Assembly: GCA_021162425.1 (NCBI GenBank)
Contig: JAGGYQ010000012.1
Coordinates: 1-34,813, forward strand
Length of the DNA: 34,813 nucleotides
From: Candidatus Aenigmatarchaeota archaeon
Lineage (GTDB): Archaea; Aenigmatarchaeota; Aenigmatarchaeia; QMZP01; QMZT01
Reading direction: 5' to 3'
The position numbers and the translations under genes are program-made. Positions 17,102 through 26,500 of the stretch are shown here, in pieces. Positions within the stretch are counted from its first letter, which is position 1, and the number at the start of each line of letters is the position of its first letter. The notes beneath the pieces were generated by a model. It was given only the letters and a program-made list of their open reading frames with translations. It was not told where the DNA came from and did no database searches.

Positions 17102-18445
17102 TTAAGTTTGGTTGTTCTGCCCTGCGATTTTCTTCTCATCTTCAGGAATTTTTGAGACGTCAACAAATGGCTCATCTGTCGTTTCATGCTTGACTGCGTT
17201 TTCTTCTGCTGACCTTTCCTTTTTATGCGAGAATTTGGATATGAGAGCCGCGGACATGGTTGAGAAAAGAACAGAAAAAAGCATTATCAGGAATATCACG
17301 TTAACTATGAGATTTGCCACTCCGTTCCCAGCCGCTTGTGATATGGTCCTTGCAACTATTGGTGCCATGGCTGCAGCTGCCAGTCCACGTGGAGCCACAA
17401 AGCTCATGAGCAATATATCAGACCTTGTGAATTTGTTTTTCATTTTCCCCAGTGTTGGTATGAGGAAAATTGGTCTGGAGAAGAAAATTATAAGGAAGAA
17501 TACAAAACTCTTTATGAAAAGGTTGAGGTCGAACACCATCATGACTTGCGCGCCAAGTAACGTGAAGACAGATATCCTCAACATTTCTGACAGCTGGTCA
17601 TCGAACCTTTTCACCTCCTCTTTTTCCGGGAATATCATATTGCCTGTTATGAGACCACAAACCGCGACCGCAAGCATGCCAGAGCCTCCTATATTTTCGG
17701 CCAATGCGTACGTTATCAAGGCTATGGAAAAGAGAAGCAATGGCGTGTACTCTTTGAGTGTTGCTCTCATAAGTTTTGACACCGCCAAGCCGACAACAAT
17801 ACCAGTCCCTATACCCGCTACTATCATAAGCCAGAATTGGCTCATGTATTTCAACGGTTCGATAAGAGCTCCTGGATCGGTGTTTATGAGGTCAAGAAAC
17901 AAAATAGGAAGCAGAACAGTAAGCGGTGAATTGAAAATAGATTCTACCTTTATGATAGTCAGGGCTTTCTTTGATTTCGATAGCGTATGCTCGAATGCAT
18001 ACAGCACACCTGTTCCTGTCCCTCCGAGTATGGCACCTAAAAGCAAAGTGTAAATTATGTTTATCCCGAAAATTAAATGCGCTGCAACACCAAAAATAAT
18101 AGTGTTGAACACCATGCCTACAAATGCAAGGTTTATGGAAACATCGGAAAGTCTTCTGAAGACCTTCCAATTCAGGTTAAATGTCCCGGTGAAAACTATC
18201 ATTATTAACGCCCACACGCGTAGGAAATCGGGTATTGCGCCCATTGCCGACACATCCACCAACGTTATGCTCACATACTTTGTAAGCGCGGGATTCATGA
18301 AAACAGTCGGTCCTAAAAGCAGGCCAAGAATTAAAAGAAAAAATGTGTCTGGAATTTTTCTTTTTTTGAGAATATTTGCAACTATTACACCAAAACCGAG
18401 CAGGAACGCAAAATAAGTCATCGTCAAGGTTATGTTAAACGCCAT
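17102..18445 (-). CDS. CPA-family Na+(K+)/H+ antiporter
   Basis: Integral membrane cation:proton antiporter, 447 residues, with about 12-13 hydrophobic helices and a charged cytoplasmic C-terminus (from about 395, 'SHKKERSAEENAVKHE'). The N-terminus 'FGVIVANILKKRKIPDTFFLLILGLLLGP' is typical of the NhaP/KefB fold. Two usual ion-site motifs are altered: the unwound helix reads 'GGTGTGVLYAFE' instead of a TDP-type sequence, and the next reads 'KVESIFNSPLTV' where NhaP proteins have ND. It may exchange ions with altered specificity or stoichiometry. It leads a run with enolase on the minus strand. Confidence 0.88.
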   Translation of the reverse strand: MAFNITLTMTYFAFLLGFGVIVANILKKRKIPDTFFLLILGLLLGPTVFMNPALTKYVSITLVDVSAMGAIPDFLRVWALIMIVFTGTFNLNWKVFRRLSDVSINLAFVGMVFNTIIFGVAAHLIFGINIIYTLLLGAILGGTGTGVLYAFEHTLSKSKKALTIIKVESIFNSPLTVLLPILFLDLINTDPGALIEPLKYMSQFWLMIVAGIGTGIVVGLAVSKLMRATLKEYTPLLLFSIALITYALAENIGGSGMLAVAVCGLITGNMIFPEKEEVKRFDDQLSEMLRISVFTLLGAQVMMVFDLNLFIKSFVFFLIIFFSRPIFLIPTLGKMKNKFTRSDILLMSFVAPRGLAAAAMAPIVARTISQAAGNGVANLIVNVIFLIMLFSVLFSTMSAALISKFSHKKERSAEENAVKHETTDEPFVDVSKIPEDEKKIAGQNNQT

Positions 18446-18478
18446 AATTATAATTAAGGTTTCTAAATAAAAACCTTT

Positions 18479-19114
18479 TTATTTTTTTCCCAGCCAACGT
18501 ACACCAAGATAACAGAATGGCGTGTCAAAAAGAGCTACAATAACCTTTAAGATGTAATAAGGTATTATCAGCGTGATAATGAAATCGACGGTGTATTTTG
18601 GTATTGCCATGTAGAAGGCGATGAACATAAAAATTGTTGTGTCTATAAGCTGTGATATGACCGTGCTTGCGTTATTTCTCAGCCAGAGGAAACGCCCTGA
18701 AGTTTTTTCTTTCCAGAAATTGAACGCCCATATATCGTGAAACTGCGACAGTATGAACGCAGTCATGCTTGCCAGCATAATGCGTATGGATGGGTTGAAA
18801 ACTTTTAAGAACGCTTCGTTGTGAGGGTAGCGAGGTGCAGGGGGAAGATTAACCGAAACTATAACATAGAGCATAGCCAAAATCACAGAGACAAATCCCG
18901 CACATACGAATCCCTTTACTTTTTCCTTGCCGAAGACCTCTTCCACTATGTCTGTGATGAGAAAGGTTACAGGATACATAAATATTCCTACAGATGCTGT
19001 AACAAACCATAATTGAATGATTTTCGTTCCTAATATGTTAGCAGAGATTATTGCGGTGATGAAAATCCCAAAAAGTATGTGCAGTTTATGTTCCTGTGAA
19101 AGTCTTATAACCAT
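18479..19114 (-). CDS. 7-deazaguanine (queuosine/archaeosine) precursor transporter, YhhQ/DUF165 family
   Basis: A six-helix or so membrane protein of 211 residues of the YhhQ/vitamin-uptake-like family, known in bacteria to import the 7-cyano-/aminomethyl-deazaguanine precursors of queuosine. Family hallmarks: 'SANILGTKII', 'YPVTFLITDIVEEVFGKEK', a central 'SQFHDIWAFNFWKEK' and 'RNNASTVISQLIDT'. In archaea the same precursor (preQ0) feeds archaeosine in tRNA, so salvage for tRNA modification is the likely role. The ATG lies inside the end of the upstream gene (10-bp overlap), so translation is coupled to the dihydropteroate-synthase-N-like protein. Confidence 0.88.
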   Translation of the reverse strand: MVIRLSQEHKLHILFGIFITAIISANILGTKIIQLWFVTASVGIFMYPVTFLITDIVEEVFGKEKVKGFVCAGFVSVILAMLYVIVSVNLPPAPRYPHNEAFLKVFNPSIRIMLASMTAFILSQFHDIWAFNFWKEKTSGRFLWLRNNASTVISQLIDTTIFMFIAFYMAIPKYTVDFIITLIIPYYILKVIVALFDTPFCYLGVRWLGKK

Positions 19115-19464
19115 TCTTCCAAGACCTCCTCCAGCTCATCTGCGATTTCCCTGCAATCAGAAACCTGTTTTTTCATTTTTTCGATCAGTAGCTGATAATG
19201 ACGAATTGTGCCCATTAACAAAATATCGGTCTCCGGGACAGAACAACTCACACAACCCCTGTTTACGGCAGCTTCTCCCCCTATCGACAGCATTTCCTGT
19301 TTTATTATATTTGCCGCAGGACTTCTGACATGACGGATTTTCACAACTTTAAATACTGCCTTCGGGACCATTATATCGACCCCTGAAGCACCTATTTTCA
19401 TTATTTCTTCTTTCGCATGGTTTTTGTCTCTTATTTCAATTATTTCGGGTTCGTGCGACGGCAT
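19105..19464 (-). CDS. Stand-alone protein resembling the N-terminal domain of dihydropteroate-synthase-like proteins
   Basis: About 119 residues. The central segment 'VRSPAANIIKQEMLSIGGEAAVNRG', followed by 'TDILLMGTIRHYQLLIEKM', resembles the N-terminal accessory domain fused to FolP-like enzymes in some bacteria and archaeal DHPS-related proteins. No TIM-barrel catalytic domain follows, so this is a detached domain of unknown activity. I start at M13 of the ORF (19464): the shared TATA (ATATTTTTAAAT, plus 19501-19512) would place transcription near 19480, downstream of the ORF-track start. It overlaps the precursor transporter gene by 10 bp. Pterin or 7-deazaguanine chemistry is an inference from this partner. 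Confidence 0.65.
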   Translation of the reverse strand: MPSHEPEIIEIRDKNHAKEEIMKIGASGVDIMVPKAVFKVVKIRHVRSPAANIIKQEMLSIGGEAAVNRGCVSCSVPETDILLMGTIRHYQLLIEKMKKQVSDCREIADELEEVLEEWL

Positions 19465-19500
19465 AAAGTTAAAATATAAACAAGGTTTTAAATTGTTCAC

Positions 19501-19512
19501 ATATTTTTAAAT
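19501..19512. promoter_or_regulatory. TATA box shared by nop5 and the divergent FolP-N-like gene
   Basis: ATATTTTTAAAT is 28 bp before the nop5 ATG (leaderless on the plus strand). On the minus strand it is about 40 bp before the preferred start of the divergent gene. Confidence 0.45.
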
Positions 19513-19534
19513 CCGATACGTCTCTATTTGTATT

Positions 19535-20617
19535 ATGAAGGCATACGTTGCGACAAATTTTTTGGGAGTATTTGCATTCAATGGTAACGGAAAGCTTGTG
19601 GATTTCGAGAGATTTGAGAAAGTTCCCGAAACAGTCGCCCAAAAAATTATGGATTTGTCAGAAGGAAAAATTGTTCATGAGGAGAAAAAGCTTCTTGACC
19701 GTCTGATTAAATCAGGTGTAAAAAAAATAATATGGGATAAAAAGTTGGAATATCCGGGTATTGAGTGTTTTTATGAGAGAATGCACACGGGAAAGGAAGC
19801 GTTAAGAAAATACAGGGAAATTTCTGTCCGAGAAGGCATTGTAAAAAGCGATGCTGAACTCAACAAACTCCTTTCAAATGTGTGTATGTATCTTACAGCA
19901 AATAAGTTGAAAAAGATGGTCAGAAAGGATAAAATAATAATGCTGATTGTGGGTATGATAGATGAGCTTAATAATTCGCTAAACAACCTCGTAGAAAGAC
20001 TTCGCGAACTTTACGGTTTGCATTTTCCTGAATTGAGCAAAGCGGTGAAGGACCACAAAAAATTCGCGGAACTTGTTGCGAGGTACGGAGAGAGATGTAA
20101 TGTAAAGGGTTTTGACAGTCTTGCAAAAAAATCGGTCGGTATGAATTTTGGAAAGGAAGATATCAAAAATACCCAAAGAATAGCGAGACAGGTGATTGAG
20201 CTTTACACAATGAAAGATGCGATGTCTTCATATCTTGAAGACGTATGCAAAAAGACTATACCAAACATGACGGCTGTGGCAGGTCATATGCTTGCGGCAA
20301 GGCTTCTGAACATTGCAGGCGGTCTTGAAAAGTTAGCGAAGCTCCCATCATCGACGATTCAGCTTCTCGGCGCGGAGAAAGCGTTGTTCAGGCATTTGAA
20401 AGGTGAAGGGAAAGCCCCAAAATATGGCGTGATATTTGGGCACCCGTTCGTTCAGCAGGCGCCAAAGCCGTTGAAAGGAAAAATAGCGCGCTTGGTTGCA
20501 TCGAAGCTCTCGCTGGCAGCAAAGATGGATTTTTATTCAAAGAAAGACCAAGGAGAAGATATGAGGAAAGATTTGGAGAAAAAGATCGAGGAGGTTTTGA
20601 AAGAATTTAAAAAATGA
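19535..20617 (+). CDS. nop5: Nop5 (Nop56/58), box C/D RNP core protein
   Basis: Scaffold of the box C/D ribonucleoprotein: it bridges L7Ae-bound guide RNA and fibrillarin for 2'-O-methylation of rRNA and tRNA. 360 residues. The N-terminal domain (about 1-120) binds fibrillarin. A long coiled coil follows (about 125-230, starting 'MIDELNNSLNNLVERLRELYG'). The Nop domain (about 240-345) has 'GHMLAARLLNIAGGLEKLAKLP', 'AEKALFRHLKG' and 'HPFVQQAP'. The end is Lys-rich. It is probably leaderless. Its usual operon partner, fibrillarin, is immediately downstream but on the opposite strand. Confidence 0.96.
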   Translation: MKAYVATNFLGVFAFNGNGKLVDFERFEKVPETVAQKIMDLSEGKIVHEEKKLLDRLIKSGVKKIIWDKKLEYPGIECFYERMHTGKEALRKYREISVREGIVKSDAELNKLLSNVCMYLTANKLKKMVRKDKIIMLIVGMIDELNNSLNNLVERLRELYGLHFPELSKAVKDHKKFAELVARYGERCNVKGFDSLAKKSVGMNFGKEDIKNTQRIARQVIELYTMKDAMSSYLEDVCKKTIPNMTAVAGHMLAARLLNIAGGLEKLAKLPSSTIQLLGAEKALFRHLKGEGKAPKYGVIFGHPFVQQAPKPLKGKIARLVASKLSLAAKMDFYSKKDQGEDMRKDLEKKIEEVLKEFKK

Positions 20618-20667
20618 TAGATATATCAACGGTTGAAAAATAGAGAAATGCATGGGTTTGGGTTGCT

Positions 20668-21321
20668 TCAAATTTTCTTCATAACGAGAAAAAGATGGTC
20701 TTTCTCATATGGGTCAAGCTTGACTTTGTCCAGAATTTCAAAATGCTTTTTCAGTTTTTCGATTTCCTTCCTGTAAATCTCGTCAGGCGATTTAACAACA
20801 TCAATCGACCTCGCCTTTATTGCCATCATTGCGAAGCCGTTCTTTCGAAGAAATCGTTCGCTGTTCCGAATCATTATCGGGGTTTGATCATCAGAGGCGA
20901 CATCCTCAAATATCAAATCAACGTCTTCAATCCATTCGTATTCCTCTGGTTTTCTTGCATCTGCAAGAATAGGAGCTATGTTGCCTCGTTTTTCGGCTAA
21001 AGGAAGTGTGTCGCGAATAGACCTGTCAGATATTTCAATTCCGTATATGATGCCTGATTTTCCGACTATGTCAGAGAAAAATGTGGCGGTCTGTCCGGAA
21101 GCGATACCTAAATACAGGACTTTCATACCTTTTTGCAACGGAAATTGTTTTAACCCTTTTAGTATTGCTGCAGCAGGTTTTGAGCGATGAGGGTTCCATT
21201 CGCGAAGCTCAAAGCCTTTGAATTTGAAAATATTCTTTGAATACGTCCGGTCACCTGGGACAAGATTTTTCGTGAATAAATGTTTGCCATCCTGCCAAAC
21301 GCATGGAAATATTTCCCGCAT
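20668..21321 (-). CDS. flpA: Fibrillarin, rRNA/tRNA 2'-O-methyltransferase
   Basis: SAM-dependent methyltransferase of box C/D RNPs. The N-terminal part reads 'FPCVWQDGKHLFTKNLVPGDRTY'. The Rossmann fold starts at 'VLYLGIASGQTATFFSDIVG' (SAM site) and continues with 'YGIEISDRS', 'PILADARKPEEY' and 'DLIFEDVASDDQ', and a catalytic-face 'MMAIKARSID'. I shorten the ORF to the fifteenth residue (MREIFPCVW, 217 aa) because archaeal fibrillarins begin near there and a TATA (CATTTAAATAG, minus strand, near 21345) lies about 25 bp upstream. It converges on nop5 with about 50 bp between, an arrangement unlike the common nop5-fib operon. Confidence 0.95.
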   Translation of the reverse strand: MREIFPCVWQDGKHLFTKNLVPGDRTYSKNIFKFKGFELREWNPHRSKPAAAILKGLKQFPLQKGMKVLYLGIASGQTATFFSDIVGKSGIIYGIEISDRSIRDTLPLAEKRGNIAPILADARKPEEYEWIEDVDLIFEDVASDDQTPIMIRNSERFLRKNGFAMMAIKARSIDVVKSPDEIYRKEIEKLKKHFEILDKVKLDPYEKDHLFLVMKKI

Positions 21322-21403
21322 TTGAAAATATTGAACACCACTATTTAAATGCTCTTCCCGCATAATTTCAAAAGACTGTCTGCTTTATATAAAATGTGAG
21401 TGC

Positions 21404-22423
21404 ATGAAAAGATACTATGATGTCTGTGACGGCAGGCTCCCTGCAAGATTTCTGATAGCAAAAACAATAAAAGTTGATTTTTCCGCATCTGAAAACGAAA
21501 AAAAGTTATGGAAAATTCACACATCCAAAATGAAAGAGTTCAGGGAAAAATTGAAGACAATCGACACAAAAAGGCAGGTTCCGAATGAGTCAGCATACGG
21601 AAACAGAACATTAGTCGACCTTAAACTCGAAATTGCAAAAAGAATGCTTGAGTCATGCGAATTTTGCGAACGGAAATGCTCTGTTAACAGGAAAAGCGGT
21701 GAAAAAGGATTTTGCAGTGTTGGTGAAACAAGTTATCTTTCGAGCCAGTTTCTGCATATGGGGGAGGAGAGATGTTTGATACCGAGTCACACATTTTTCT
21801 TTATCGGATGCAACTTTTACTGTGTATATTGCCAAAACTACACCATCTCAAGGCAGATAGAGCGCGGACATGCAGTTGATGGAGAGAAACTCGCGGAATT
21901 CGTCAGGGAAAAAGCGCACATAAGCAAAAACGTAAATTTAGTTGGTGGTGACCCGATACCACACCTGCATACCATAATCGAGATGTTGAAATATCTCGAA
22001 ATTAACAAGCCCATAATCTGGAATTCAAACATGTATATGACTGTGAAAAGCATGAAATTACTCGAGGGCTTGGTAGATGTTTATTTGGCAGATTTCAAAT
22101 ACGGGAATAACAATTGCGCAGAAAGACTTTCAAAAGTTAAAGACTATTGGGATATTACAACAAGAAATCTTCTCGCGGCGAAAATGCACGCAGATGTAAT
22201 TGTCCGTCATCTAGTTTTACCGGGTCATGTGGAATGTTGCTCCAGACGTGTTCTTGAATGGCTGGGTAAAAACCTGAAACACGCCGTGGTCAATGTAATG
22301 GACCAATATCACCCAGAATTTGAGGCTTCAAAGTACGACAAAATAAACAGATACGTGACAGAAAAGGAGATGTCAAGAGCTTTTAAAATTGCGAGAAAAA
22401 GCGGTATAAAAATGGAATTTTAG
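21404..22423 (+). CDS. Radical SAM protein, PflX/PFL-activase-like
   Basis: A 339-residue radical SAM protein. The iron-sulfur motif is 'GCNFYCVYCQN' (CX3CX2C), near residue 135. The preceding Cys-rich section, 'CEFCERKCSVNRKSGEKGFC' at about 85-104, fits the second Fe-S or zinc site of the PflX-like (COG1313) group. The barrel includes 'NLVGGDPIPH' and 'VDVYLADFKYGNNNCAERL'. Such proteins activate glycyl radical enzymes or act on unknown targets, and the substrate is not known. No glycyl radical enzyme is in this window. It is divergent from fibrillarin, with an 82-bp gap. Confidence 0.88.
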   Translation: MKRYYDVCDGRLPARFLIAKTIKVDFSASENEKKLWKIHTSKMKEFREKLKTIDTKRQVPNESAYGNRTLVDLKLEIAKRMLESCEFCERKCSVNRKSGEKGFCSVGETSYLSSQFLHMGEERCLIPSHTFFFIGCNFYCVYCQNYTISRQIERGHAVDGEKLAEFVREKAHISKNVNLVGGDPIPHLHTIIEMLKYLEINKPIIWNSNMYMTVKSMKLLEGLVDVYLADFKYGNNNCAERLSKVKDYWDITTRNLLAAKMHADVIVRHLVLPGHVECCSRRVLEWLGKNLKHAVVNVMDQYHPEFEASKYDKINRYVTEKEMSRAFKIARKSGIKMEF

Positions 22424-22668
22424 ATAAAGTTGTTATCCTTTAAAATTTCTGTTATTTTTTCAAGTGCTGTGATTATTGCCTCGAATCTTCGATTAATGTC
22501 GTTCTCCAATTGTTCAGCCCTGTATTTTTTCTGGTCAAAGACCTTTAACTCCCTCAGCACATTTTCAAGCGTTTCGCAGAATATCAATGCCTGCGGTCCC
22601 CCGAATTCTATACGTTTTCTGAGCAATTGGAGTTCCTCGTCAACCTTTTCCAGTCTTTTGCTTATCAT
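22420..22668 (-). CDS. Small coiled-coil protein in htpX operon
   Basis: About 82 residues, not recognised. It is almost entirely helical and charged, with heptad-like segments 'LEKVDEELQLLRKRIEFGG' and 'QLENDINRRFEAIITALEKI'. The ORF track starts at a GTG (22677), but the ATG at 22668 is better placed 7 nt after GAGGTGAT. The htpX stop codon lies within this ribosome binding site, so the two genes are translationally coupled. It ends by overlapping the radical SAM gene by 4 bp on the other strand. The overlapping plus-strand 195-residue ORF is a shadow. A regulator or adaptor of HtpX is a guess from position only. Confidence 0.7.
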   Translation of the reverse strand: MISKRLEKVDEELQLLRKRIEFGGPQALIFCETLENVLRELKVFDQKKYRAEQLENDINRRFEAIITALEKITEILKDNNFI

Positions 22669-22678
22669 TCCTATCACC

Positions 22679-23500
22679 TCAATCCAAATCTATTTCAGTC
22701 AGCACAGGCGGCTCGGGCATGCCTTTGTGCTCCATATCCTTTATTCTCTTCACGCGCCTTGCAGTCGGCGGGTGTGTGTTGAACCATGCATTTATTCCTG
22801 TTCTTGTATACGGATTTACTATCCACAAGCAGCTCATGCACGCAAAACCATCCAGCGGGAATTCGATTGCTATCTCATTCATTTTTTTGACGGTTTCTGC
22901 AAGTTTTTTGCTATCCTTTGCATACCGAACCCCATAATAGTCAGCTCTGTATTCTCTGACAGGCGAAAGCGAAAGGTGCGTGAAAAGAACGGCAAAAGGC
23001 ATCAGGATTATAGTTGATGCAAGAATCTTGGAGACAACCGCAGCTACTGACTGTATGAGTATATCCTTATTGCGTATATGCCATATTTCATGTGAGAATA
23101 CGCTTCTTATCTCTTCCCTGTCCATTGTCAGTAGGCCGGCTGTGACGCATATGATTGCCTTATCCCTTCCCCAGCCCGTTGAAAATGCATTCGGATTATC
23201 CATGGGAACTATGTAAATTTCAGGCAGTTTGTTTATTCCCGCGTTTAAGCATAGTGGCTTTAGTATTTCGTTCAGCTCTTTAACCTTATCGTCTTTAAGG
23301 GGCTTTGCATGGTATGTCTTCAGTATAATGAGAGGGGAATATCTGTAAAGCAACAAAATTGTGAGAAGTGAGAGAAGAAAAGACAAAACGAAGCCGTAAA
23401 ATATTCCAGACAGCCCGCGAAGCATAAAACCCAAAATCGAGCCCGTCGCAGATATCAAAGATAACAAAAGTATTGAAAACGCTACCAGCCTGTATCCCAT
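22679..23500 (-). CDS. htpX: HtpX-like M48 zinc metalloprotease
   Basis: Membrane-bound zinc protease for quality control of membrane proteins, 273 residues. Two N-terminal membrane helices (about 5-28 and 33-52). The catalytic motif is 'SHEIWHIRNKD' (HExxH), preceded by the family 'NPNAFSTGWGRDKAIICVTAGLL'. Two more helices follow, then the third zinc ligand in 'REYRADYYG'. The C-terminus 'THPPTARRVKRI' is the conserved HtpX ending. The Trp in HEIWH is unusual, where Gly is common. It is the first gene of a two-gene operon with the coiled-coil protein. Confidence 0.93.
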   Translation of the reverse strand: MGYRLVAFSILLLSLISATGSILGFMLRGLSGIFYGFVLSFLLSLLTILLLYRYSPLIILKTYHAKPLKDDKVKELNEILKPLCLNAGINKLPEIYIVPMDNPNAFSTGWGRDKAIICVTAGLLTMDREEIRSVFSHEIWHIRNKDILIQSVAAVVSKILASTIILMPFAVLFTHLSLSPVREYRADYYGVRYAKDSKKLAETVKKMNEIAIEFPLDGFACMSCLWIVNPYTRTGINAWFNTHPPTARRVKRIKDMEHKGMPEPPVLTEIDLD

Positions 23501-23539
23501 GAGAGCACCTAATAATAATTAATGCGAGAAATTAAATAT

Positions 23540-26500
23540 CTATTTTTTCTTCATCGAACCTTTTTTGTATTTGTATGCGAATTGCGTTAATTTTGTATAA
23601 TCGCCGCTGTATACTTTCCTTCTTAATTTTTCAACACTTTCGCTTACCTCGAAATCCGTTATTCTCTTTTGTTTTATTTTGTGGTGAATCCTTTTCATGT
23701 GCGAAACTATGTTGAGAATATCTTTTAACTTGGCTAAGGCAAAGTTAATCTTTAATTTAACCGACCTCTTTTTTGGTGGTGTGTAGCCAAATGCGGGATG
23801 GTATCCTTTCTTGGGCGGGAGCAGGAGATAAACAAGCAATGCTCCTATCACTACAACAGCTATCCCTATCCCTATAAATATCCACATATTTGAACTTTCT
23901 TTAGTCATTTTTTCTTCAATGAGTTTGTTTACTTCCTCTTGGAATGACTTAAGTGATTCGTTCGCTTCTTTCAGAAGCATGTATGCATCCACATATTTTT
24001 CAGCGCGCAGATAATTTTCTGCTTCTTTTAACATGGTTATTAGCCTTGTGTATGTTCTGTTGGCTCTTGTGTAGTTTATGTCCGATACCATTGTGGGAAT
24101 GATACCTTCGAATTGAAGGGAGATGTCGTTGAACATTTTTTTGATATCGTTGTATGTTTTATTTACGTAAATTTTTGTTTCTTCGGTTGGTTCCACGACC
24201 AATGTGAAATCCTTTGTGTCGTAAACGCTTGAATTTTCTGTTGCGTATGCTTTGAATTGAAGATTATAACGACCTATTTCTGTTTTATTGCTTACGCTGA
24301 CCTTGACGGTGAAAATACCTGAAATACCAGATAATAGCGTATAAGAGTCAGGGGATACAGAGAATGTGGTTCCGTTCAAAGATGGTATTATCTCAAGTTT
24401 TGTAGTGGCTGACAGGTCTCCTATATTTTTAACAGTAACCTTTAAGCTTGTTGTACTACCCTGCATAACGCTTGCTTCCCTCGGATACTCTGTTATGCTC
24501 AGCTTTCTCTGATAAGGGATACATACGTGATTTGAAACATGCCCATTTGGGCATGAAACAGCTGTGCATACCCCGTTTAAGCAATATTCTGAATCAGCGC
24601 AGTCGCTGTTGCTTGAGCATGTGCTGCTCTGTTGCTGTTGCGTTGCCTGCTGGCTCGACGTTGACGAATTATCTTTAACAGTCAGCCTTATACCTGTTAT
24701 ATTTCCAAAGTTTGCATGCCCGGATATTATCTTTACCTGCGCATTAGAGCATGACGAATCTTCACTCACAGAATTCCCTGTCAGCGTCCATGAGAGCTTG
24801 CACCATGACGCACAATACTCAGGGAAATTAGATATTTTCCAATCCGTCGTTGAAGCATTTTCTGCGCTGCAATTGTTGGTGGAAGTTGATACAGATACAG
24901 GGCAGGAGCCTTTGTCAAATCTTATCTGAAGATTTTTTGCCTCTAAAGGTCCATAGTTTCTCACGAGAACTGTGTAGACAATAGTTTCACCTTCATAAAC
25001 ATCAGGAGGGTGGTCTGTTTCTGAAAGGAAAATACCTGTATTATTTATCACAATCTGTTGGCTAGATGTGCCTGTTCCTGTGAGGTTTACACCATCTCCA
25101 CCTAAAACACTCGTGTTGAACCTCAAAGACACGATATAATAATATCTCCCACCAACGCTACCGCCGGGTAAGGTTGATTTTATCATGCAGATATGGGATG
25201 AATTATTTGAGGGACATGCTACACCACTTGGATTGTTGCCTGTGATGTTCTGCAATGTATAAGTCGTAGTGGTCACATTCCCCTCTTTTAGTTTAGTTGA
25301 GGTGAAATCGTATATTTTCATCGTTTCATTTTCAGATATGTATGAACCGTTGGCAAGTTTAACAGTTATGTTTGCTGTTATATTCGTTGAATTTTCCGTT
25401 TGTGAAACAAAAGTTGGTGAAACACTTGTAACATTAACTTCAAGATATTTTGTAAGATTGACCTCAATTATAACGACAAATTTCTTGAATGGGTATGAAG
25501 ATGAATTTGCACTTTGTGCACTTGTATCAAATGTTATGTTGCCTCTATAAACACCTTCGGTATCATTTGTTTTTGATGTATTTATGTAAATTGTTATGTT
25601 GAGTTCATCTGTAGAGTTTGCTTTTATTGGATTATCGGGCCATGTGACATTGAAATCTATGTATTTATCTGTATGAGCTGTATTGTTCAATTTATAATCA
25701 CTTGTTGTATTTGTATATGTTATGTTGTATTCACCGATATTCTTGACAGGTAAACTTACCTTTAATGCATTTGAACCCAATCTGTTGAAACCTATGTTAT
25801 CCTTTACACGAACAGTTACGGTTTCAAGTGTATTGTTTATGAGAAATGTTCCAGCCTTGACATGGAATTCCAAAGGTATTCTCATAGACCATTTATTCGT
25901 CTGGTAATACTCAATAAAGCCTTCGTAATCACCGCCTATTATATCCTCTTCGGGTATTTTAAGATAAACAGAAACATTTTTTGTTGAGTTAGCATTTCCG
26001 GTGGAATTGAATGTGAAGATGGTTGGATAATTCGAAACAACAATTGAGTTTGGAATCCATAAATAAACGGTTAGATTGTAATCATCTTTTATCTCGCTCT
26101 GGTTTTCAACTTTTATTCTCCAGAAACCATCGTTTGTCGTGTTAAATGGGCCATTGAATATTATTATTTCTTTTTGTAGACCATCAGTTACATTTGCATT
26201 GTAATATTTGCCATATGAACTTCCTATAAGATTATTGTTAGAATCGTTCAAAGATATTTTCCATTTGGTTGATCCTTTCCAGGACAAAACAACCTTGAGT
26301 TTTTGTGTGAAATCAGGAACAAGAAAATTGTAGGTCGTTGATTTGTTTGAACTCCATGCGTTTATGTGATAAACTTCTTTTCTCTCCTTGACATCTGAAA
26401 GGACAAGGTTACCTTCATTCACCAATGTATAATTTATAGTTTCAGATGTTTCATTCGGATCCAAAATATCAAAATCAAGGAGATCAATCTTTTGACTATC

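Noticed and set aside
17112-18053. 313-residue plus-strand ORF opposite the antiporter
   Set aside because: Shadow frame; the minus strand shows a clear polytopic transporter with a neighbour-consistent start.
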